A DNA stretch of 26,681 nucleotides. Source: Spirochaetaceae bacterium (GTDB lineage Bacteria > Spirochaetota > Spirochaetia > DSM-27196 > SKKC01). Where the stretch lies: assembly GCA_003554375.1 (NCBI GenBank), contig PWGF01000313.1, positions 1 to 26,681 of the forward strand, read 5' to 3'. Under the pieces are notes generated by a model. The model was not told the DNA's origin, made no database searches, and saw nothing but the letters and a program-made list of their open reading frames with translations. The translations under genes were made by a program, and so were the position numbers. Positions 1 to 6,601 of this stretch are shown piece after piece. The stretch's first letter is position 1; each line of letters begins with the position of its first letter.

Positions 1-332
1 AAGCGCAATGGACGAAAACGTCGCCAATCACGATGAGTCGAGTCACCGCCGAATGGCTCAAGGACGGCGTCCCATCGCCCCAGCAGGCGATCCAGTTGGC
101 CGTAACGAACCTCGACAACCCGTTTATATGCTGAGATGACCGCGTCCACTACCGTCCAGTCTTGCTCCTCTGCATGAGTTGCAGAGATCGGAGCCGGACC
201 AAGCCGGCCGTCGAACACGGACCAATCCGCAATCGTCCCGTTCATGGTAGTAGGAACAATAGCTATACGTTCCCCGCGAACCGCTGCGTCCCGCACATCC
301 CAGCCCGACAACGCCTCGGCCATCCAAGGCAT
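1..332 (-). CDS. 5' part of an unknown protein, cut by the left edge
   Basis: On the minus strand a frame stays open without a stop from about position 422 to base 1 and runs off the window, so only the N-terminal part (about 110 residues) is visible. I chose the ATG at 332 because GGGAG sits 5 nt before it; a second ATG follows at 323. The translation has ordinary soluble-protein composition, with several Trp residues and segments such as ERIAIVPTTMNGTIADW and DAVISAYKRVVEVRYGQL, the latter probably helical. I do not recognise the family. It is followed by no other gene visible here; the next gene upstream on the same strand is hicA at 682. The low-complexity Arg-rich frames on the opposite strand are much less protein-like. 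Confidence 0.6.
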   Translation of the reverse strand, partial: MPWMAEALSGWDVRDAAVRGERIAIVPTTMNGTIADWSVFDGRLGPAPISATHAEEQDWTVVDAVISAYKRVVEVRYGQLDRLLGRWDAVLEPFGGDSTHRDWRRFRPLR

Positions 333-681
333 CGTCGCTCCCAACCTGCTGTACGATCGGCAGCTGCCGCGATCAGCAGTCCACGCCCTCGTCGATATGC
401 TGACCGGCCTACATCGGTCGGGTCATCCCCTGGCACTCGCCTCCGGCCCTCCTACGTAACACGGACCACATCATCCACTCTAAGCCCGGTTCGCCGATCC
501 CGCAAATCGATCATTCGGCGGCCGCTGCGAAGCCCGCGAGTGCGGGAGCCGGCCGAGCGTTCTCTCGTTTTGAAGGACGGGCGCGTCCCCTCCGCGCGGC
601 GCGGCGGGGACCACGCTCTGCGGGGCTTCCCCCTACGATCGGGATGCCTTGAGAGTACCAGTACAGGTAAACATTCAAGCA
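333..681. other. Gap without a supported gene
   Basis: About 350 bp between the partial gene and hicA. Open frames exist on both strands but are Arg/Pro/Ser-rich and show no start signals or family resemblance. A 20-codon frame ending at 452 on the minus strand (MIDLRDRRTGLRVDDVV) looks slightly more natural but is too short to call. Confidence 0.4.
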
Positions 682-879
682 CTAAAACCGTTTCTCCAAT
701 CCCGCCTGCCGGAGCACTGCATTGGCGGTGTGACGTGACTTGATTCTCTGGTCGACCGGGAAATGGCGTTGGGTCAACGGCGAAAACCATATCTCGTGGT
801 CACCCTTTCCGGCGCGTACGAACGTACATCCAGCTGCGCGGAGTTGCTTCTTAAGCTCAGGCGTAAGGTTGGAGGACAT
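682..879 (-). CDS. hicA: HicA-family toxin (mRNA interferase)
   Basis: A 65-residue protein with the HicA layout: an N-terminal helix (LTPELKKQLRAAGCTF), then GKGDHEIW containing the conserved catalytic-type histidine (His28), then a basic C-terminal part (QRHFPVDQRIKSRHTANAVL). HicA proteins fold as double-stranded-RNA-binding-like domains and cut mRNA. The ATG at 879 overlaps the stop of the upstream hicB by one base (TAATG), so the pair is translationally coupled. Antitoxin-first order is one of the two known orders for this family. A longer frame back to 939 exists but would run into hicB. Function is inferred from family resemblance. Confidence 0.85.
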   Translation of the reverse strand: MSSNLTPELKKQLRAAGCTFVRAGKGDHEIWFSPLTQRHFPVDQRIKSRHTANAVLRQAGLEKRF

Positions 880-1100
880 TATGCGAAAGCAACGGAAGAT
901 TTCTCGGAAACGAGTGTGAATTGAACTGGACGGGGGCAATCGATCCCGTTCAATTCGACAAGCTCCGGAAGCATCTCACGAAGCTTATACTCGAGCACAT
1001 CAAGAGACTCAGCTTCAGTTGCGACACCGAGGGCGTCATTCGTTGCGACCCATACACTCGCCTCTTCATCATAGCAGGCGTTTATTGTCAATCGGTCCAT
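879..1100 (-). CDS. hicB: HicB-like antitoxin (DUF1902 type)
   Basis: A 73-residue protein, short for HicB, matching the DUF1902-like partial RNase-H fold seen in minimal HicB antitoxins: beta segments LTINACYDEEASVWVAT and GVATEAESLDVLEYKLREML, then a VQFTLV strand. No separate DNA-binding domain is visible after it, so autoregulation would have to use another mechanism. It ends inside the start of hicA. I chose ATG 1100 over an in-frame TTG at 1106 because a TTGTCC-17-TACCTT promoter ends 6 nt before ATG 1100, and TTG 1106 would then lie upstream of the predicted transcript start. Confidence 0.8.
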   Translation of the reverse strand: MDRLTINACYDEEASVWVATNDALGVATEAESLDVLEYKLREMLPELVELNGIDCPRPVQFTLVSEKSSVAFA

Positions 1101-1106
1101 GTTCAA

Positions 1107-1135
1107 AAGGTACCATAGGTAGCCGCGCCGGACAA
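1107..1135 (-). promoter_or_regulatory. Putative hicBA promoter
   Basis: TTGTCC (1135-1130), 17-bp spacer, TACCTT (1112-1107), then 6 nt to ATG 1100. No SD site between. One of a set of similarly spaced promoters in this window; transcription would start at or next to the ATG. Confidence 0.45.
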
Positions 1136-1202
1136 TTGGATGTGACGGTTACTCGTCGCTCACCCAGAGCGTAGAGAGATGGCGGTGGGGCTCCCCGGAC
1201 GC

Positions 1203-1388
1203 TTACTGATTCTTGCTCCGCGTACTCTCATCCGTCAAGTGACGGTGAATCAGCTTTCTTACTTCCTTCTGATAGTCGAAGTCAACTGTTCCCTTCCCCT
1301 GCTCTTCCTTCCGCAGTTTCGGGAAATACCTTTCCTTCAATTCGCCTATGGACCGCATTACGTCATTCGCGTGTCTCGGGTTAGCCAT
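1203..1388 (-). CDS. Small charged protein, partner of the Ntn hydrolase
   Basis: A 61-residue protein (starts MANPRHANDVMRSIGELKERYF, ends STRSKNQ) rich in Lys, Arg and Glu and probably mostly helical. Its ATG lies inside the last codons of the upstream Ntn-hydrolase gene (8-base overlap, ATGGCTAA), which implies translational coupling and joint action. I do not recognise the family and see no catalytic or DNA-binding motif. It could be an adaptor, inhibitor or structural partner of the hydrolase. An upstream extension to 1469 is open but lies within the hydrolase gene and is unlikely. Confidence 0.65.
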   Translation of the reverse strand: MANPRHANDVMRSIGELKERYFPKLRKEEQGKGTVDFDYQKEVRKLIHRHLTDESTRSKNQ

Positions 1389-2691
1389 TGTAAACCTCCC
1401 GGTAATAGTTCGCGAAGAAATGGTGATTCTTACCTGGATCAAAATAGTGCTTCCGCTTGATCCAAACAAAACCGTCGCCCCGTGATATCAAAGCGACGTC
1501 GATTGGACCGCCAACTGTTTCTGCTTCTGTCGACACATGACGCTTGAACGATCTTAAGTTCACAAGGGTTTCAGCCATCGTGGCGAGTTCTACCTTAGGC
1601 AAGGATGCGACCATCCTCGTCACTGGCATAGCATATTCTGACTTCCGGTACCTTTCCAGATCGCTTCTGAACTCTGAGACGAGTTTCCGATTGGCCCGCT
1701 CGAGCTTATCTACCACAAATCGCCGTTGTGTCTCATCGTCGAATAGCTCCTGAGCAACGGCTTCTGCATAAGTGTCAAAGCGTTTTGACAACTCCTTTTC
1801 AATCACCTTCTGGTAGAACGGGTCGACTCCTTCCATGAAGGAGAACACCATTTCCGACTGGGCGAAGGGTATTATTCCGGCAACCTGGCCTTTGTCGATG
1901 CACAGCTTATGTGTCGGGTCGTGCTTCAACAGAGATCCCATCGTCATCTCCACGTAGTAGGAGTAAACATTGGGGAAGACATCCTGCCGACCGTATCCGG
2001 CAAACACGATTCCGGAAGCGGGGTTCATCATCAGTTTGCGTGTGGCAAAAAGGACTCCAAGTTCGTTGAGCTTCTTTGAGATAGCTGAGTCTATTGGAGC
2101 GTCTTCGAAGACTTCGTGTCTTACCTCCGCGATAATCCCTTTGCATTGCGTTGTTACTGATGCCACCTCCTCTGGTCCTAACGCTGTGCCATCTGGGTGT
2201 GTTATACGCTCCGCGCTTCGAAACTCTTGATGCTTACTCGCCACAGCAGAACGAAGGAGCTCCTTAGCCTCGGCATCATCAATCTTACCGTTTTCCTCAA
2301 TGGCACTGTTGGCAGCGTCCATGAATTCCTTGCGAATTGAACGGAACAACCGACGTAGGCGGGCTCGAAACTCGTCTTCCTGCCTCACAGGCTCGAACAA
2401 GTCGGTCGCCTCCGTCAGATACGACAAGAAGTCCGCAGCATAATCACGGAGGTGTGGAGAAGAGCCCGAAGCGAGACGATTGCGGTAAAGCTTTATTATT
2501 GTTTCCCAGTCGATGCCCATAAATGTCGAGGAATCGAATATCATCACACCGACAGGTTCGTACTTGGATAGCGTGAAGACTTTGTTGGCCAACTGGAAGA
2601 CCTTGTATTCGCCATTGATCTCAATTGTCACCGCACTGTCGGCGGCAATCGCGACGCCTGACTGGTTGAGCACGGCGATCTCGGCCGTCAT
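1381..2691 (-). CDS. Proteasome/HslV-like N-terminal-nucleophile hydrolase
   Basis: A 436-residue protein. After the initiator Met comes Thr, then a strand and GVAIAADSAVT. Counting that Thr as 1, Asp falls at 17 exactly as in proteasome beta subunits, and NKVFTLSK supplies a Lys at 36 where they have Lys33 (K-hydrophobic-F-x-L is shared). A second block, GIVFAGYGRQDVFPNVYSYYVE (about residues 227-248), resembles the GG-D--P-hY core strand of beta subunits. Between the blocks lies a long helical insertion (about 60-215), and a C-terminal region about 180 residues long ends with GGPIDVALISRGDGFVWIKR. It is therefore about twice a normal beta subunit. GGAGG stands 7 nt before the ATG; the open frame back to 2916 lacks such a signal. 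The Met would have to be removed to expose Thr. Substrate unknown; peptidase or amidase activity is inference. Confidence 0.72.
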   Translation of the reverse strand: MTAEIAVLNQSGVAIAADSAVTIEINGEYKVFQLANKVFTLSKYEPVGVMIFDSSTFMGIDWETIIKLYRNRLASGSSPHLRDYAADFLSYLTEATDLFEPVRQEDEFRARLRRLFRSIRKEFMDAANSAIEENGKIDDAEAKELLRSAVASKHQEFRSAERITHPDGTALGPEEVASVTTQCKGIIAEVRHEVFEDAPIDSAISKKLNELGVLFATRKLMMNPASGIVFAGYGRQDVFPNVYSYYVEMTMGSLLKHDPTHKLCIDKGQVAGIIPFAQSEMVFSFMEGVDPFYQKVIEKELSKRFDTYAEAVAQELFDDETQRRFVVDKLERANRKLVSEFRSDLERYRKSEYAMPVTRMVASLPKVELATMAETLVNLRSFKRHVSTEAETVGGPIDVALISRGDGFVWIKRKHYFDPGKNHHFFANYYREVYNG

Positions 2692-2712
2692 TCCCGCCTC
2701 CTCTACTTGGTC

Positions 2713-2741
2713 ATAATACCGCCCATGCGAATCGTGCGCAA
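2713..2741 (-). promoter_or_regulatory. Putative promoter of the Ntn-hydrolase pair
   Basis: TTGCGC (2741-2736), 17-bp spacer, TATTAT (2718-2713). The predicted start leaves a leader of about 15 nt holding the GGAGG site used by ATG 2691. Suggests that the hydrolase and its partner can be transcribed apart from the helicase operon. Confidence 0.45.
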
Positions 2742-2931
2742 TCAAGAAGTGCCAGGCTCGTCTGCGCACACACACGAGCACCACTCCAATCCCGATCCTC
2801 CACTTCCGCAAACCGACTCGCCGGCCGCCCCTCCAAAGGCCCTGAGTATTCCCAACCGGCCGTCCGTCCGTCTCGAATGCTGTGACAGGCGCAGAGTCCG
2901 GCGCGCCGCCCGGCACAGAGGGCCCTGCCCC

Positions 2932-3114
2932 TCAACGGTTTCCCAGAACCCCTATCCAGCGGGAGATCTTTGTGACATAGCAAACAAACTTATCTCCCGG
3001 CCTCAGCCTCTGAGCCGTCGCGGACTGGTTTTTCGTGAAGCCGGATACCGTCTTCCCGTGGTCTGCGAATGCCTGTGCGGTCGATGGTGAAAACAGATTG
3101 AGATAGTGGTTCAT
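2932..3114 (-). pseudogene. Truncated EVE-domain (PUA/YTH-like) protein
   Basis: Sixty codons starting MNHYLNLFSPSTAQAF and containing GFTKNQSATAQRLRPGDK, FVCYVT and SRWIGVL. This is the N-terminal third of an EVE domain, a PUA/YTH-like fold that binds modified bases and is common in defence loci. A full domain needs about 140 residues; here the frame stops at GNR, and neither other frame continues the domain. The start is well kept, with GAGGAGCC directly before the ATG. It follows the DUF499 gene by 133 bp on the same strand. Most likely a decayed last gene of the defence operon; a functional short product is less likely. Confidence 0.65.
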
Positions 3115-3247
3115 GGCTCCTCGTTTCTCCTATCTCCCGTTGGCGCCGTGGCGCGCTATGGGTGACAACTGCTCGGGTTGATCCGCTCCCTGCATCATGC
3201 TCAGAACACCGGTACGGAAGCGCTTCCTACCGGCCTCGTCCACCCCC

Positions 3248-6200
3248 CTACTCCTCCTCAAACTCCCCTTGGTCGAAGCGCAAGGCGGAAGCATTCTCGC
3301 GGACAATGCGCTGGGTTTGCTCGGGGAAGCCTTCGGGATGCGTTGCCTCGATATCCAAGGTAAGTTTCACCTGAGCTCCGCTTCCGCTGAGATGGGCAAG
3401 TACTTCTTCGAGGATGGTTCCCATCTGGGTTGCAGGTTTCGCCGGATCAAGCGCCACGCTTGCAAAGAATCGGCGCTTGGGGTGTTCGCGCTCGGGGGTG
3501 GGGTGGCCCGGACTTGGCTCAGTACCACCTCCCTCGGGCCGTCGTCCAGCGCCATCTGAGCGAGCCCCGGTCCCAGCTCCCTCCTCGCTTCCGGTTTCGG
3601 CCGCGGCTCCTTCGCGCGCCTCCTCCGCCTTCTCGGCGTCTTTGTTGAACTGGTTCTCGGCGACGTCCGGATGCACAAGAAGGCCCTGCCGGATAACTGA
3701 AGCGGAGATTTGCGCGCCCGCAGTGAGCTCCACATAGCGGCCGGCGCTTTCGTCGTAGGCGCGTGCCCACGCGAAGGTCTGGCTCCAGGTGAGCGATGAG
3801 ACTCCGTCGCGTACGGCTTCGATAGTCGTATCGGATGAGGCTACGCGCGGAAGGTAGGGGTAGCGGGCGAAGTACTCGCAGAGCGCGTCGACCGCAACAG
3901 CCCCGTCTTTCCAAAGGGGGATCTGATCGATCTCGAGGCGGAGTGCCGGTCCGTCCATCTGGGCCATGAGCCACTGTTTGCCGGTAAGGAAGTGGGCGGC
4001 TTTTACGGCGACCGGGCGGTCGCCTCTCATGCGGTGGGCGGCGATGCGCAACGGCTCTTGTGGGCTCTTCTGGGTGGGAAGGAGAAGCCACTGGTAGGTT
4101 TCGGGAATGCGAGCATCGACAAGCTTGCGCGCGTTCTCGAGATCGGTCTCCGCCGCATGTCGCTGATTCTGCGTGACGTTTGCCATCGAGGGGTGCGACT
4201 CGTGGATGTGCTTTACGATGCCGCTCCACGCGCTCCACCAGCCCACCGCTTCAAGAAGCTCTTCGGCGCGGGCGGAATCCGCTGCGGCAAAGACCACGGT
4301 GTTTTTGTAGATGCGCGGAGCGGCTCCCCGAGAGTCCAGTACCTGATTGGCGAAGGTAAGCGCCGGCGCTTCCTCGCCGCCGTTTGTATACGTTTCCGAG
4401 GGGGGGATTACCACAAGCGCCACACTTTCGCTATCGTTCACGTCGGCGGGCGAGTGAGGGGCGATGTGAAGCCGGGCGAAATCTCCCTTATCGTTGTGGG
4501 GAGGCTTTCTGAGAACTGCTTCGAGCGCTTCGATGAGCTCTGCCTCGTCGAGCTGGGCTTTCCGGTCCTCGGCAAGACGGCGGAGCGTGGGCTGCTCGCT
4601 GTAGCGCATGTTCCCGCCCTCGTTATAGAGGTGGGCACTTCGCGCGCCGAGGTAGCTCGCCGCGTCGCCAAAGATAGCCGGCTTCTCTCCCGGCTGGCTA
4701 CAACCGAGCTTAAGCTGGTTCTCGTTTATGCCGGGCTGATTGGCGCTCTGAAGGGGACTTGTGGCGAGAAAGAGGGTGCGCGCCGCACGCCGCGCGGCGC
4801 CAAGAGCGCCCAGGTTCGCGTTCTCCCGGTCGATCTGTGCTGCAAGGCTCCCCTGCCCGTCGATCTCAGCTTCAATAATGTTGTTCCAGCCCGTACCGAG
4901 AAACTTCGTAAACTCGCTTCGAACCCGGGGATCATCAAGCGGCACGAGCCCGGGCATAATCATGAGCCCCATATCGCCGTTATCCCAGAGCGAGTGGATG
5001 ACTGCAGCCATAAGGCGGAGTACCCCGCGAGTCTGTTGGAAGCCGGGGATTGTGGACCACGTGCGGTAGAGGTCGTCAAAGAGCTCGGGATGAATCGGAT
5101 AGGTGTTCTCGAGGCGCCGCTGATAGTCCTGTTCGCGAACATAGGCGGGGAAGTGGCTTGGGTTCTTGCGGGACATCTCCACCATTGCGCGCACCGTGCC
5201 GCCACGCGCCACGGTATCAAGCGACGTCTCAAAAAGCCGCCTCCGTACGATTTCGTACGCTTCGTCCCGCGTAGCAGGCTGCCACGTGCTTTCGATTCTC
5301 CCGACTACTCCCGCAAGGCGCTCGAGCGTCTCCTGGCCCGCTTGGCTTCCCGTCTCAGTCTTTGAAGCGGGAAGGCTCACCACGAGCACCACGCCCGGAA
5401 CAATCTTCGCCGCTTCGGTTAAGGTCTGGGCGAAGGTCATCTGGGTGTCGAAACTGCCGCACTCCTTGAGATCGTAGCGGTTGTAGAGCTGCCGCGCATA
5501 CGCCACCCACTCGTCTATGAGAATCACAGCCGGCGCAAACTGTTTGAGAAGCTCCGTGAGGCTATCGCCGGGACTGGTCGCTTGTTCGTCGGCAGTTCGC
5601 ACTATGTCGTAGCCGTCCTTGCCTCCAAGCTGCCACGCAATCTCGCCCCAAAGCGTCCGCACCTCGGTACCGTCGGGCTTTTCGTCGATGGCTCCCGGCT
5701 GCATCTTATTCCCCACGATTACCACGCGGCGGACGCCGCTCGGCCCGGCAAGGCCTTCTTCCTTGAGGAATGCGTCGACGCCGGGGAGGTTCGCAGCCTG
5801 CTCGCTTCCACAGAGGTGGTAGAGGGCGAGCATACTATGGGTTTTCCCGCCGCCGAAGTTCGTCTGTAGTTGGACAACGGGCTCTCCGCCCGCTGCGGTA
5901 AGGCGCTTGAGAGCGGCCCGTAAGAGATTGCCGAGCCCTTCGGTAATGTAGGTGCGGCTGAAGAACTCGTTCGCGTCGCGATACTCCCGGGGAGCGCGCG
6001 CAGAGCTATCGCCCTGGACGGCCTTGTGGGCTTCCCAGAGATCGGCGGCAAACTCGGATGCGGAGAAGGTCCCCTTCTGTACGTCTTCGTGGGGGATAGC
6101 GACATTGCGCCACGGCTTTAGGTTGCCCTGGGGATTGGACTTTATGCGAACGATCGCTTTCTTGTTGGGCTGGGAGTACTTCTCGCGCTGAATCTGCTCC

Positions 6201-6598
6201 TTTACCGCGGCAACTTGTTCGGCAACTGAGGAGTTCATCGCTTCAAGGAGAAGCTGGGCGTGGTCGTGAGCCCGGTAGGTATTGTCGAAGTCGAAGCTCT
6301 CCTGATGTGCCCATTTGTTCCGATAGTGCTTGAGCTCGAACAGCCGGCTCCGGTCTCCGGGACCGAGCACTTCGGAGAAAAGGGCATTCCAAGCGCTGAT
6401 GTAGAAGTTGATCCACGCCTGGATATCCCACTCGCGGGGATCGTCACTCTGCGTTCGCCGGTCTCCGAGGTATTCGAGGGCCGCTTCGCGCCAGTCGTCG
6501 CGAAATCGCGCCTTGAGCCGGTCAATGCCGTAATTCGAGAGCGGCGTCCGTAGCGTATCTAGGAGGTCACCGATCCGTTCACGATAGCTCTTAGCCAT
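3248..6598 (-). CDS. DUF499 ATPase with HEPN-like N-terminal domain
   Basis: 1116 residues. The N-terminus (about 1-130) is helical and carries LKHYRNKWAHQE at 89-100; R93xxxxH98 fits the R-x4-6-H motif of HEPN domains (Swt1-like type), many of which are RNases. The central DUF499 ATPase has a Walker A segment NFGGGKTH (247-254) and Walker B VILIDEW (358-364). The C-terminal part holds an acidic, Gly/Ser-rich linker before a small alpha/beta end domain. DUF499 proteins occur beside DUF1156 methyltransferases and large helicases in defence islands; the detailed mechanism is not established. It starts 3 nt after the DUF1156 gene, with its GAGGAG site inside that gene's last codons, so the two are co-translated. 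Soluble, no signal peptide. Confidence 0.9.
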   Translation of the reverse strand: MAKSYRERIGDLLDTLRTPLSNYGIDRLKARFRDDWREAALEYLGDRRTQSDDPREWDIQAWINFYISAWNALFSEVLGPGDRSRLFELKHYRNKWAHQESFDFDNTYRAHDHAQLLLEAMNSSVAEQVAAVKEQIQREKYSQPNKKAIVRIKSNPQGNLKPWRNVAIPHEDVQKGTFSASEFAADLWEAHKAVQGDSSARAPREYRDANEFFSRTYITEGLGNLLRAALKRLTAAGGEPVVQLQTNFGGGKTHSMLALYHLCGSEQAANLPGVDAFLKEEGLAGPSGVRRVVIVGNKMQPGAIDEKPDGTEVRTLWGEIAWQLGGKDGYDIVRTADEQATSPGDSLTELLKQFAPAVILIDEWVAYARQLYNRYDLKECGSFDTQMTFAQTLTEAAKIVPGVVLVVSLPASKTETGSQAGQETLERLAGVVGRIESTWQPATRDEAYEIVRRRLFETSLDTVARGGTVRAMVEMSRKNPSHFPAYVREQDYQRRLENTYPIHPELFDDLYRTWSTIPGFQQTRGVLRLMAAVIHSLWDNGDMGLMIMPGLVPLDDPRVRSEFTKFLGTGWNNIIEAEIDGQGSLAAQIDRENANLGALGAARRAARTLFLATSPLQSANQPGINENQLKLGCSQPGEKPAIFGDAASYLGARSAHLYNEGGNMRYSEQPTLRRLAEDRKAQLDEAELIEALEAVLRKPPHNDKGDFARLHIAPHSPADVNDSESVALVVIPPSETYTNGGEEAPALTFANQVLDSRGAAPRIYKNTVVFAAADSARAEELLEAVGWWSAWSGIVKHIHESHPSMANVTQNQRHAAETDLENARKLVDARIPETYQWLLLPTQKSPQEPLRIAAHRMRGDRPVAVKAAHFLTGKQWLMAQMDGPALRLEIDQIPLWKDGAVAVDALCEYFARYPYLPRVASSDTTIEAVRDGVSSLTWSQTFAWARAYDESAGRYVELTAGAQISASVIRQGLLVHPDVAENQFNKDAEKAEEAREGAAAETGSEEGAGTGARSDGAGRRPEGGGTEPSPGHPTPEREHPKRRFFASVALDPAKPATQMGTILEEVLAHLSGSGAQVKLTLDIEATHPEGFPEQTQRIVRENASALRFDQGEFEEE

Positions 6599-6601
6599 TT
6601 C

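Noticed and set aside
2692..2916. N-terminal extension of the Ntn hydrolase
   Set aside because: The extension is Arg/Gly-rich, lacks an SD site, covers the predicted promoter, and would bury the Thr that fits the catalytic position.
3992..5365. 457-codon open frame on the plus strand inside the DUF499 gene
   Set aside because: It is antisense to a gene with clear Walker motifs, has no start signal and no recognisable motif. High GC at third positions opens such frames; the same holds for 9311-10453 and others opposite the helicase.
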